A DNA stretch of 64,000 nucleotides from Porogramme epimiltina (Eukaryota; Basidiomycota; Agaricomycetes; Polyporales; Polyporaceae): NCBI GenBank assembly GCA_900155495.1, contig FTLJ01000078.1, positions 62,001 through 126,000 on the forward strand, read 5' to 3'. Positions 10,808 to 21,072 of the stretch are shown here, one piece after another. How positions within the stretch are numbered: the stretch's first letter is position 1; the number at the start of each line of letters is the position of its first letter. A program made the position numbers and the translations under genes. Below the pieces are notes generated by a model. That model was not told where the DNA came from and searched no databases. It was given only the letters and a program-made list of their open reading frames with translations.

Positions 10808-12053
10808 TCACTCTTCTTCCGGGTCGCCGATGCCACTCTGAAGAATTGCGAACGTCGTCTCTGATTCGGGGAGACAGGGCGAGTCGTAGATCTTGGCCTG
10901 GCGATTTGCACCCCGAGCCTTCCTGAGCTGCAAGCTGTAGCATCGCGGAGATCAATAATTGGAGAAGATTCAGAGTGATCAATATGCACCGAGTTGTTGA
11001 AGCATGGGCAATGATGTTTCCTCCTACGGGCTTTTTCTCGTTGGCTACGTAGGGTCCCGCAGCGCCATCGGGATTCGACATGACTTGATTTGTGATCACC
11101 ACGGCAATACCGTACTGCGTAGTTGTGAGTCGAACAACGAACGTTCTCAAAACAACAATATATACCTCATCCGCCAGTCTCTGAAGCGTGCGCAAGAATT
11201 TGCCAAGATGCGCTTGACGTGCAGATAGCTCGCCACGACCACTGAAGTCCGTACGGTACAACGCCGTAGCCGAATCAACGATGAGAAGACAAAATCTTTG
11301 AGGATTGGAATAGGATCAGAGACTCCTGATGCAGAGGCGCATACAACGAGATAAAAACACCAACCTAGACTCAGACATAAACCCGCTTGCTTGAGTGAGC
11401 AGTTGATTCTGGTGGTCTGCGTTGTACGCTCGTGCGTAGGCAACGTTATCCAACACTTCCTCGCCGTTCAAGCCAAATCTCTCTGCCGCAGCCAGCAGCC
11501 TCTCCGGGCGGAAAGTTCCCTCCGTGTCGATGTATAGGCACTTTCCCTCACCACCTCCCATGTCTACGGGCAGCTGGCATGTCACCGCTAGGGTATGGCA
11601 TATTTGCGACTTTCCAGTACGGAACTCGCCGAAGAGTTCAGTAATCGCGCCCGTTTCAATGCCTCCACCAAGCAGCGCATCGAGGTTCTTGGAGCCAGTG
11701 GTGATGTGAACGAGTTCAGCACGACGTGCGTGCACCTCGGTGGCGCTCTGAAAGCCGAGCGGGATGATCTTCAACGCTGATAACCTTCGGTGTTGGTCTA
11801 ATGTGGTCATAACCAATAGAGATAAATGCGCACCTTCTGCGAGAATCCTGTCTGCCTTCTGCTCAGAAATACCCTTAATCGTCATAAGATTCTTCTTAGG
11901 CGTATATGCCACCGCCTCAACAGTATGTAGGCCCGCTTCAGTAAGTTTCTTGATGTCTTGTGGGGTGATGCCATACTCGGCAAGCTTCTCCACAAGGAGT
12001 GGGCCTGAGAAGTGAACTTCTTCCTGTTCCTGCGATCCAGGCTGGGAGCTCAT
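10808..12053 (-). CDS. RAD51: RAD51 recombinase
   Basis: RecA-family ATPase that forms the presynaptic filament in homologous recombination. Five exons (12053-11834, 11776-11365, 11295-11166, 11114-10990, 10934-10808) join in frame to 337 residues, the normal RAD51 size. The N-terminal helix-hairpin-helix region ([25 protein letters not shown] ending in [12 protein letters not shown]) is present. Walker A reads GEFRTGKSQ, Walker B falls in [17 protein letters not shown], and the L2-side sequence is [16 protein letters not shown]. The C-terminus holds the [10 protein letters not shown] block and ends in DPEEE. Length and lack of insertions favour RAD51 over DMC1. A paired MluI-box element sits about 100 bp upstream. 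Confidence 0.96.
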
Positions 12054-12154
12054 GATTGGGGGCGATGCTTAGTGGAGAGGGGCCGGGTGAGCGAGGGTGG
12101 AAGTCAATACTGAGTAAGCGATGAGCAGGGTCGACAACGCGGCGCGTCCTAGAT

Positions 12155-12180
12155 CACGCGTTATGTCACGTGAACGCGTG
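12155..12180. promoter_or_regulatory. Paired MluI cell-cycle boxes flanking a CACGTG box, upstream of RAD51
   Basis: Two ACGCGT hexamers (12156-12161 and 12174-12179) lie in an 8+8 bp perfect inverted repeat whose 10 bp spacer contains CACGTG (12167-12172). The element is 103-126 bp upstream of the RAD51 start codon. ACGCGT is the MCB site bound by MBF in yeasts, where it drives G1/S expression of replication and repair genes. That it works so here is inference. Confidence 0.5.
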
Positions 12181-12451
12181 CGGCCATGACTCCTGAGCAC
12201 GGTCGCGCGGAGGTCGTCTTGAGTCTTGACATCGGATTCGGTGCCTTTGGCCCCTAGGCTTGCATGGATTGACTTTAAGCCAAAGAGCATAAACGCGCGC
12301 GCGCATAATAGAAGCATATCAAAGGAAACCATTAATGGTCATAGATTTATGGAGTTCCTCAATGTCACACTGCGAGGCTTCCGGAGGGGTGTCATCTAGA
12401 GTATTAATGGTTCTAGGATATAGATGTGTATGCTAATCACAACCAACATTC

Positions 12452-13162
12452 TCAAGGTGCAACTGGTACCGTCGACCTGCCCAACGCCCTCTCGAACCAT
12501 TCTACGGCCGGAAGGTCCAGCACAAGCCTAGGCCACTTGAGTGCATGGTAAACATCGAGGTCCTCTGCGGTGACCGTGTCAACCCCCGTCAGGTTGCCGC
12601 TAGCCCGCCTAAGCCCCTCCGGAATTTCGTTCATACCCGTGACGAAGAGTGTTCGCCTCCATCCCAGCTCGTCAATGCGCTCCTCTAACTCCTTCGTCTT
12701 ATACCCCTGCCACTCCAGACTCCTGACGACGCCCAGTGAGTTCTCCTTCGCCCGAGCGCTGAGCGCGACCCGCATGCCCATCTGTATGACCTTGCGATTG
12801 AGCTTCGTGGCGAAGTCGCGCGGTTTGGGACCAAACGCTACACCTCCGCCGCGGAGCATGGGGCTCTGCCCGTCCCCAAGACGAGCACGGCCGGAGCCCT
12901 TTTGAGGTCGGATCTTGCGACCAGAGCCACGAACTTCGCCGCGGGTTTTGGTGTTGGCACTTCCCTGACGCTGGCAGTCGAGGTAGTGAACGACGCAAAG
13001 GTGGAGAATGTCTCGGCGAACAGGGTGTGCGAAGACAGAAGGGTCAAGTTCAACGAGCTCGTCCGAAGGATCGACATCTTCAGCGGGGCGAATTAAGGAA
13101 GACATTTGGAGGTAGAGGGGTTGTGTGGCTAGTTTGATGATGAGAAGAGGTGTTGAGGGCAT
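12452..13162 (-). CDS. Mitochondrial large-subunit ribosomal protein uL4m
   Basis: L4-family component of the mitochondrial large ribosomal subunit. The conserved block is clear: VFAHPVRRDILHLCVVHYLDCQRQG followed by TKTRGEVRGSGRKIRPQKG, GSGRARLGDGQSP, RGGGVAFGPKPRDFATKL. No intron is needed within 12452-13162. The N-terminus is uncertain. The ATG at 13162 gives 236 residues with a short hydrophobic leader poor in Arg; an inner ATG at 13105 gives 217. A mitochondrial presequence may instead come from upstream exons. A minus-strand ATG at 13402 begins MLAVIRRALRQ, which looks like a presequence and is followed by a good GT donor, but I could not join it to this exon in frame. The body of the protein is secure; the start is not. 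Confidence 0.85.
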   Translation of the reverse strand: MPSTPLLIIKLATQPLYLQMSSLIRPAEDVDPSDELVELDPSVFAHPVRRDILHLCVVHYLDCQRQGSANTKTRGEVRGSGRKIRPQKGSGRARLGDGQSPMLRGGGVAFGPKPRDFATKLNRKVIQMGMRVALSARAKENSLGVVRSLEWQGYKTKELEERIDELGWRRTLFVTGMNEIPEGLRRASGNLTGVDTVTAEDLDVYHALKWPRLVLDLPAVEWFERALGRSTVPVAP

Positions 13163-13816
13163 ATATATGATGGTACGTACACAGATTGCGGGTTATGGAC
13201 GCCGACGACGCACTTTGGCCTGCTAATGCAGGGGACACAAGGCCATGTGCCAGGTCGAAACCGACAGCTTCATGAGAAGAAGTGACTACGGTCGACAACC
13301 TACGGGAGAGGAATGGAGGGGTCTAAACTGACATTAGATGATATTCCAAGCATGAAGGGGGGAACGCACCTGCCGCAGCGCACGCCTGATAACAGCCAGC
13401 ATGGCCGTCGTCGTAGTCGTCGAATGAGTTGGGCGTCAAATAGGAAGATGGGTAACGCACGCATGACACTGTGACATTTCCTAATTCATCTCATGTGTGA
13501 CTCAGTGACTGGCGGGCGCCCTACAGCCAAGTCCTCCAGATCGGTCGTCGCACAAGCCGTCAAGCACACATCAAACACCGTAGGGGTGAGTTTTCGTTCC
13601 TAATCTCAGTGTCGCGGCAGGAGGGGCGTACGGACCATGAACATCCGTTTGGGAGCTGAAATTTGGCGGAGAACGTTGGATTTGGGATGGATGGCACGTA
13701 ACCGCCTCGGATGACCGTTTTGTGTACTTCGGCGACCCCTCAGGACCCTCGAGCTGAGACCCCTCCTCCACCCAGCCTCGCAAAAGCCCCACCTCCGGCT
13801 CATTCACCACCTCAAA
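13163..13816. other. Intergenic region with possible upstream exons of uL4m
   Basis: Lies between divergent uL4m and uS9. On the minus strand, 13370-13402 encodes an 11-residue basic amphipathic-looking start (MLAVIRRALRQ) ending at a GT donor, and 13080-13298 is open in one frame. One or both may be leader exons of the mitochondrial protein. The right end holds the uS9 promoter. Confidence 0.35.
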
Positions 13817-14388
13817 ATGGCTTCTACGACGCAGGCCGTTCAGACGTTCGGCAAAAAGAAGGTTCGTTCCATTGCTCCCATGTTTTCTCATTCGCCCCCC
13901 CCTCTCCCCGTACACTTCCCAATCTTACATCCGTAAAATAGACCGCGACTGCCGTTGCGCACGCGAAGGAAGGCCGGGGTCTCATCCACATCAACGGCTC
14001 CCCCATCTCTCTCCTCAAGCCGGAGATCTTGCGGTTCAAGGTCTACGAGCCCATCCTTGTCGCTGGCGAGGATGCTTTTTCTGCGATTGACATCCGTCTT
14101 CGCGTGAAGGGTGGTGGACACACCTCGCAGGTGTATGCCATCCGCCAGGCGATTGCGAAGGCTGTCGTTGCCTACTACGCGAAGTACTTCGACGCCGCGA
14201 GCGCCCTCGAGCTCAAGAAGAAGCTGGTTGCGTACGACAGGACCCTCCTTATCGCGGACCCCAGGAGAGCAGAGCCGAAGAAGTTTGGCGGTCACGGTGC
14301 CCGTGCTCGCAGGCAGAAGTCGTACGTAACTTCTCATAATTCATGTTTGCAAGTCTATTAACTCATTTTCCTGTGCAGTTACCGGTGA
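13817..14388 (+). CDS. RPS16: 40S ribosomal protein uS9
   Basis: Small-subunit ribosomal protein whose C-terminal tail reaches the P-site tRNA. Three exons (13817-13861, 13942-14321, 14379-14388) give 144 residues, the normal size. The first exon encodes only [15 protein letters not shown]; the last encodes the conserved C-terminal end after RARRQKS, giving ...SYR and a stop. Family blocks include [43 protein letters not shown] and [16 protein letters not shown]. The terminal Tyr-Arg, expected in this family, is restored only by the last splice, which supports that tiny exon. Confidence 0.95.
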
Positions 14389-15011
14389 ACGCTTTGTCTG
14401 GTCGCTGCTATCTTACATTGTCATGTTCTACCTTCTCCGTATGCTATGCCATGGCAATATGCAGATCTTATGACGGGCACGGAGCCTGGTCTTGTACAAC
14501 AGATCTGCATTGTATCAGTATATGCTCGATAACAAGATTCAAGCGTCCGCCCCCGCTTCTGTTGCCTGTTCCCTGGTATTTGTCAAAGTCACCATGGCGT
14601 TCATGAGCCCACAGGATGCAGACTTTGACCAGAGTGTCCCACATAATTGGGTGTGAATGTGGTACATATCGATGTGGCCCTGTGTCCAAGCTCTACAAAG
14701 AGACGCGCAAGGCCCTGAGCGGCTCGTGAGACGTTTGTGCACGGAGGCCGCATGTTCGTAAAGCGTAGGCTTACGTAGACCCAATAAAAAGATAAGAACC
14801 CACAATGGGACTGTGAATCAATCCAAGGCCATCGGATCGGCACTGTTTTGCACGCGCTCAATCTGGAACCTGGAGTGAACAGCGTTCCCGTCCCCCGCCA
14901 CCCCACGTTGCCTCCCTCCATCTCCTCGCACTCCCTCGCCACCTCTCCTCGCTTGCTCCAAGTTGCCATCGATTCCGCGTGCGTCGTGGATTGAACATAC
15001 AACCGCACTCC
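14389..15011. other. Intergenic region
   Basis: Between the tandem uS9 and BRCT-protein genes. Short ORFs on both strands lack domain similarity. It probably holds the uS9 3' UTR and the next promoter, whose pyrimidine-rich part lies at about 14880-14960. Confidence 0.45.
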
Positions 15012-17769
15012 ATGGACATCCCTACTCACTTCAACAAACATTCACCTTCTTCCAGTCAACAGCCTGTAACGCCTATCTTTCTCGACGAGAACCACCAACC
15101 CCTCAGAGTATTTTTGCAAGCGGACGAGATCTCGGATCGCCCTACTGCCTTAAGAAAACTCAAAGTGAGGATACTCTGTTCTTGTATGCATTATGTTTAA
15201 TCAAGAGCCCCCCCCCAAAAAAAAAGCGCGGAAACGCTGTCACCTGTCCTTTAGTTGCAGACGCCACGGTCATTGTCGTCGATCCAGAGACCACCGGGGG
15301 AAGGGAGTTGGTTCAGTCCTGGGCATTGGAGGCAGAAAAAGTGGTAGTGAGTCTACCTTGGCTCTATAAGTCAGTGAAGAGGGGGAAAGCCTTTGTGGCC
15401 AACGAAAATTGGGGCGGGTATCGTATATGCGAAATTGAAGGCTCTGCCCCAAAGTGAGATGAGAAATCCATTGCTCCTCTCCCCTTCCTCTGACCAACTG
15501 TAAAGCCATCTTCCTACACCCAGGGAAACACCGTCCGACCCAATGTCGCTTCCATTTGACGGACAAAACGGGACCTTCTCCGATCCCAGTCACTATGCAC
15601 AAGGGGGGTCTCCAGTCCCCACTACGCCTACCTTGCAATTCCCACAGTCTCAAGTTCCCGCCATGCTTCAAGGACAACCACTGGGTGGCGGGCCCTATGA
15701 CCCCAATGGAGTTGTCCAGCTTCCTGCCCAAGTCTTCGCGCAGATGATGGCTCTGATGGGCCAACAAACTCAAGGCATCAGCGCGCCCGGGATGCCAGCT
15801 CAGATGCCCGCCGCAAATATGGTACAAAACCAGGCCTTCCCTCAAGGTTTCCCTCAGCAAGGACTCCAGTTTGTGGCACAGCCTGGCATGTTCCCTCAGA
15901 GCACTTTTGCAACTTCGTTCCATCATCCAATGAACATCCCGGTCGTACAGGGGCAATCCATGGATACGGGATCGCCGATAAACCCCTCTCAGACTCCTGG
16001 TTTCCTCGTGAACCGGCGTGATAGCGCCACAGGTGTGTTTCTCGTATTTAAGGTTGATTATAAACGCTCACAGTTGATAGGGTCGTCGCGCGCATCCCCT
16101 ATGGACACAGACAGCTCGTTGCCTCACAAGCGTAGAGGACCCCCGCCTGACTCTACTCCCCTTTCTAAGAAAGGCAAGAAACGGGCGGAGGGGCGTCCTT
16201 CGAAACAACCACGTCGTAGCCAGGTCCATGAAGACGACTACTCACCTCCGCCACAACCCTCTCAATCTCGTCGGGCGTCCACTGGTCAAGTAGGCCTACA
16301 GTCCCAAAGTCAGAGCAACCTCTTCATGAAAACCTTCGACGAACCGTATCAATTCTACGTTCAGGTTGAGATAAGGAATCGTTCCAGGATTGCAGACGCA
16401 ATCAAGGTACGTGGGGTGTCTGCTACTATTGAAGTCAGTGTTGTTGAATACACATGGGCGTGCAGAAGCATCGGGGTAAACTTGTTCCAGACATTTCGGG
16501 AGCAGACTTTGTAATTTTAGGTCATCCTACGACGCAAAATTTCGAGTCATGGTTGCGGCAGGCACACTACTTCGGCAAGACGCCTGTGAATCCCGACTGG
16601 GTCCTTCAATCTGTGAAAGAGGGTGTTATTCTAGACCTGGAGGAGTTTGAGTACGTCGGTCTAACGGCCGAGAAGAAGAAGGGTCGCCCAAACAGCACGG
16701 GTCAGCGTTACGTTCTCAAGACTGTCAAGTCAGAGTCGAAATCTCCGCGAAAGCGCGCTCTTCCGTCTTCCGAATCAGAGCCCGAAGACGAAGATGACGC
16801 CTTCCAAGGTCGCGACGACAGCGAAGAGGAGGTGCCGCCCCCACGCAAGAGGAGCATGAAGAAAGAAGCAGTCAAGAAGGAGGGGGAGAAGAAGGCCAAG
16901 GAAGAGAAGGTGAAAGTGAAAGCAGAGAAGAAAACAGAGAAGAAGGCTAGCAGTAGTAAGGTCAAGAGCGTACAGAAAGGATCAGATAAGCACAGCAGCA
17001 GCAGCAGCAAGGGGACGAGTAAACCAAAGAAGGACCGTGCTCCAACACCTGTTGGTCATTGGGAGCCGTCACCCCCCCCTCCAACACGGATTGAACAGCA
17101 TTCAAATGGCAAGAACCTTTATACTCGAGAGGACTTAGATTATTGTGACGAGTACATACGCATCTTGCTTCTGCGGGATCCCACGATGTCTGTAACTGCC
17201 ATTGCTGACAAGCTGTTTGCCAAGGTATGTTCAATCTCACAATTCAACTCCACTATAAATTGACGCCCACAATTAAACTAGATGCCCCACCATACAGCTG
17301 CTTCTTGGATAACAACCTTGGGACGCGCACCGCATCGGGACACCATTGCCCGGTTGAGGAAGCGGGCCAACATAGTGAGCAGGAAAGAGCAGCAAGGTGA
17401 GATGAATATGATCAGATCAAACATGCACTCAGGATAATAGCATGACTGTGAATTGATCATCTGCAAATCTCACAGACCCCTTCAAGATTATTGTGGATTT
17501 CTTCGCGGATGGAAAAGCTGATACGCTAGCGGACGAGGATGTCTGGCCATGCCTAGCTCAGGAGGTAAGCTTTGTTTATGTTAGAAGACCATATTGTTCA
17601 AAAGTGCCCACAGTATTCTCAATTGGATGCAAGGGGATGGCAAATGTTCTGGGAAAGGCATAATGAACAGATCGTTGCCGAAGTGGGGAGACGCACCAAC
17701 GAGCACGCCGTGGCGGATGGGGGAGCAGAGGCCCCCGTACAGATGCCCGCTAAGAAGGAGCCAGAATGA
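15012..17769 (+). CDS. Tandem BRCT-like nuclear protein, possibly Rap1-related
   Basis: Seven or so exons join in frame: 15012-15164, an exon ending at 15453, 15524-16032, 16081-16406, 16466-17224, 17282-17396, 17476-17564 and a last exon ending at 17769. The acceptors of the second and last exons each have two in-frame options. The N-terminus (about residues 15-110) looks like a BRCT domain: PLRVFLQADEISDRP, then ADATVIVVDP and VVSLPWLYKSVKRGK. After a Gln/Pro/Met-rich linker a second BRCT-like unit follows (DAIKKHRGKLVPDISGADFVILGHP ... PVNPDWVLQSVKEG). Next come a long Lys/Glu/Ser-rich basic region and a helical segment (LYTREDLDYCDEYIRILLLRDP ... AASWITTLGRAPHRDTIARLRKR) resembling a Myb/homeodomain-like fold. 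An N-terminal BRCT, Myb-like middle and basic region recall telomeric Rap1, but the similarity is weak; another DNA-repair or chromatin scaffold is possible. Confidence 0.6.
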
Positions 17770-18019
17770 GGAGTGCACCCCAGGACTCATTTCTATTCCT
17801 AGCGTCTATGATACATGACCCTTTTTAAGTTTGTCCACTATGCTCATGTAATACCAGTCTGCACTGGTGGTTGTATGTATCTTTCCTCCATGCATCCTAG
17901 AGTGAAATGGTCCTCGGAATAACAACACTCTGAATGTTTGCAATGTTCGCTCGTTCGCAAAGCAGAAGGTTCAGAGGTACGGGAATGAGCATTAAAACTC
18001 TACACTAGCCAGCAAACAT

Positions 18020-18649
18020 CTACTCTGAGTCTTGAGCAGAAGCGGATGTTGGTCGAGGCTGCTTGAAGAACCGTTTTCTTCTCTCCTCTATAGACTCTCC
18101 TTCTCCTGGTGCGAGACCCTGACCGTTGTAGTCAAAGGTGCCGACGGCAGCTCCTAAGACGGCACACGACGCGAGAGCCATAGGTAGCGAACGTGCTGCA
18201 TGCGGTTCACCGCCTTAGCAGAGTCCAACACCTCCCAGGTTTCTGACCACATACCTCTGATACCAGCCAAAAATCCCGCTGCACAACCTCCAGCAGCACC
18301 ATTGAGTGGGTCATCCGTCTGACGTGTGTTGGCGACGACCGACTCGGTCAACGCGAAGGTCGCGCCCATGGCCGCTTGAGAATAGGCACAATGACCTTAG
18401 TCGTCGTCGAGGCTCGCTTCAACGCAGCGGTTACGCACCAAAGAACCCGATTGTCCCGCCTGTCCTGGTGAGGAAACCCGCTGCGCCGCTCGAATGCGAC
18501 CCGAGCGCATTTTGGACGGCGCTGGCGAGGGCACCGACGCCAGCAGCTTGGAGGCCGACGGCGGACGCGTATTGGAGGGTGGGCTTGGGATCGTATGCGG
18601 GCCTCTCCGGCTGGGCACCAGATGAGGACGTTTCGAGGGCGTCGACCAT
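18020..18649 (-). CDS. Complex I accessory subunit of the Tim17 family (NDUFA11 / 21.3 kDa type)
   Basis: Small inner-membrane protein, probably the B14.7/NDUFA11-type subunit of mitochondrial NADH:ubiquinone oxidoreductase. Three exons (18649-18439, 18374-18255, 18195-18020) join in frame to 168 residues. Four hydrophobic, Gly/Ala-rich segments fit the Tim17/22/23 fold: YASAVGLQAAGVGALASAVQNAL, TGGTIGFFGAAMGATFALTE, DPLNGAAGGCAAGFLAGI and PMALASCAVLGAAVGTFDYNG. The soluble tail is short and charged (SIEERRKRFFKQPRP). The DPLNGAAGG and GTFDYNG blocks are what I associate with the complex I subunit; a general Tim17-family translocase protein is the alternative. The coding frame is open upstream of the ATG at 18649 but without another ATG. 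Confidence 0.75.
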
Positions 18650-18897
18650 GGCGGAGGGACGGCCGGGCGAAGTGGTGTGTGGAGATGAGTTGGACGCGGT
18701 CCTCGAGCCGGGCGTCACTGTAGTCGAGGTGGCGGAAGCGCACGGCACCCTGCGTCCAGCGGCCGTCCAATCACTCGCCCGCGGTTTCTGCCGCTCCCCT
18801 CCGTCCCGTCCACAGCCGGGCGTCCCGACTCTCAGCTCCCCCCCGCACCACTCCCCGGTGTCCTCAATTCGATACCCACTTCTCCGTCAACACCACG

Positions 18898-20989
18898 ATG
18901 GATCCGCAATATCAGCCTTGGTTCAGAGGCCCAAATGATGTTCAGCCCTTCGGTCTCTTCACCGTCTTGACTGTCCGTCATGCAGCTATTCTAGTCGTGC
19001 AACAAACACTTATACTAAGAAGGACTTAGCCTCAAGATGAGAGGGATATCCACTCTGTCGCGTGCTTCCCTTGGACGACGCACTCCCTCAACTCCCTATG
19101 GGGCGGCCATGTACAGGACCCCGAGCTCGTCTCTGGATGGAGAGACGTCGCCGAGAAGTGGACTGGGGCCATCGCTGTGGGTAGTACTGGCCGTCTGTGC
19201 ATTTACCCCAAGCTTGCGACTGCAAAACCAATACACGTACCGTTGAACGAAGTGAGTTCACTCGAACAACGCAATTGACGATGTTAAGAGAGCGTATAAG
19301 GAGAACGCGGAAATCCGCAACGTAGCCTGGGCTATCAACTCCCTTCAACCACTGAAACCCTTGATCGTATTCACCGTCACCAGTGTTATCATGATATTCG
19401 ATGTGACTACCCAGTCGTTCATCGGACGACTGAGAGGACATGGTGGTGTGAGTACCAGTCCGTTATAATTAGGGCAATCCAACTCACCATTCATACAGCC
19501 TATCACCTCTGTGTCTGTACATCCAACGCGTCCTTATATGTTTTGCACGACTGCAAGAGATTTTACGACACGGATATACGACATCTCTCTTCCTCCAGTG
19601 CAGGAACCGAACAATCCTCATTGGCTCCCTAACACCGAACCAAGTCTCGCAGGTCCAGCACATGGCTTACACATGTGTGAGCATGAAGGCGAAGGCACAG
19701 GGAGATGTGTTGCCGTCATGGTTGGAGGTCGCTCCGGAGGCCACAAGGGAGCGGTGTTATGCTCCGTTCGTCGATCATCATTTACAAGACTCTCTACCTA
19801 TCTCATTCACCATATAGGCGTTTCACCCGTCTTTACCTCTGATCGCCACAGGCGGGGTAAGTTTCCAAATAGTCGTTAGATGACTTTCGATACGATAACT
19901 ATACCCCTTATAGATGGACCGTGCTGTGAAGATATGGCGCATACCACCGTCGGTGTTCTCACCCTCGGAGCGGCCTATGCTCTCCAGGGAAGATAAACCG
20001 TTGTTCAGCACAGACTTAGTTCACAAAGCTCGAGTTTTAGCTATCCACTGGTACGCGCTTTCCACTTTCCGTACCTTTTGAATCTCACATATGCAACAGG
20101 CTTTCAGACGACATCTTGATGTCTTGTGGTGCCCCTGCCCATATGCGGAGAGTTCCTACGGAGCGCGAGGAAACCTACTGGGAGGAGGGCGTAGGTATGT
20201 TTTAGAAGCCTTAAGGGTGTGTGCATTCTAAGCATGTCGGCGACCTAGTTGCTGTATGGCAGTGGCTAAGTTTCAATCGTTTTTTCCCTCCCGACAAACT
20301 CCCGCAGAAGGTGATGAGAGGTACGGCAAGTGTAAGTCGCGGAACTGTAATTTTGAGGCTATTCTAATAGAGATGCCACAGGATTGGCGCAACAGCGGTA
20401 TGGACACACATTTCTACATCCTAGTTGAAGCTCTTCACATACTATTACAGAGTCTTTCAAGATCCTCTCTGCCTACCACCTGCCCCTTTCTGCTCGACAC
20501 TTCAGTCTCTACAGGTCATGGACACACGACCCGATCCTGTTGATCCCTATAGGCAGGACTATCCGTATGTTCAACGTCTCAACATTTGGGCCGCGGACTC
20601 CGCCCAAATTTCCGTTGGATGTTGACATCGCCCAACTTACGGATCGGATGCGTCTCGATGACCCGGAACGAGGCGCCGGCGCCGATCCAGACGATGCAAC
20701 CATGTATGACGATGCCGCCGACGGCGGCGAAGGCGTAGAGGGAGGAAAGATCGGGCAAAAGGAGAAGGGGAAGAGTATAATCTCCAGGACAACGTATCCA
20801 CCGCCGGCGCCCCTTGCTGTGTTGTTCGACACCGTTGAGGGGTGGGAAGCCGTCGCTCAGAACTATACAACGGGAGACGACCCACCCGAGATCCCCGACA
20901 TCACCGCATGCGCAATGGGGTTTGACGGATTGGGGCTCGTGGGCATTGGAAGCAAAGGGACTCTGTACATATGGCGGCTACGGACATAA
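18898..20989 (+). CDS. WD40 protein, EED/ESC homologue (Polycomb repressive complex 2 subunit)
   Basis: Probable EED, the WD40 subunit that supports the EZH2-type methyltransferase and reads H3K27me3. About nine exons join in frame (18898-18972, 19030-19251, 19289-19447, 19499-19765, 19818-19856, 19914-20050, 20100-20190 and two more after short introns). WD repeats are visible: LRGHGGPITSVSVHPTRPYMFCTTARDFTTRIYD; HKGAVLC..AFHPSLPLIATGG|MDRAVKIWRIP; and VLAIHWLSDDILMSCG. As in human EED, a 'GMD..KxWRI' repeat is followed by a segment with FSTDLVHKARVLAIHWLSDDIL and then AVWQW, and the protein closes with a GSKGTLYIWRLRT blade. A Gly/Asp-rich insertion lies near 20640-20790. EED is present in some basidiomycetes such as Cryptococcus; another WD40 family remains possible. 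Confidence 0.68.
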
Positions 20990-21072
20990 TAGTTCGATAA
21001 CGTAACAGTGCGAGTAATCAATAATGGAGCAACCCGCCGAGAGTGCAGTACATGTAACATTCGTGAGCGGTC

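Noticed and set aside
16985..17015. CAG/AGC microsatellite
   Set aside because: A short in-frame Ser run inside the basic low-complexity region of the BRCT protein; ordinary for such regions.
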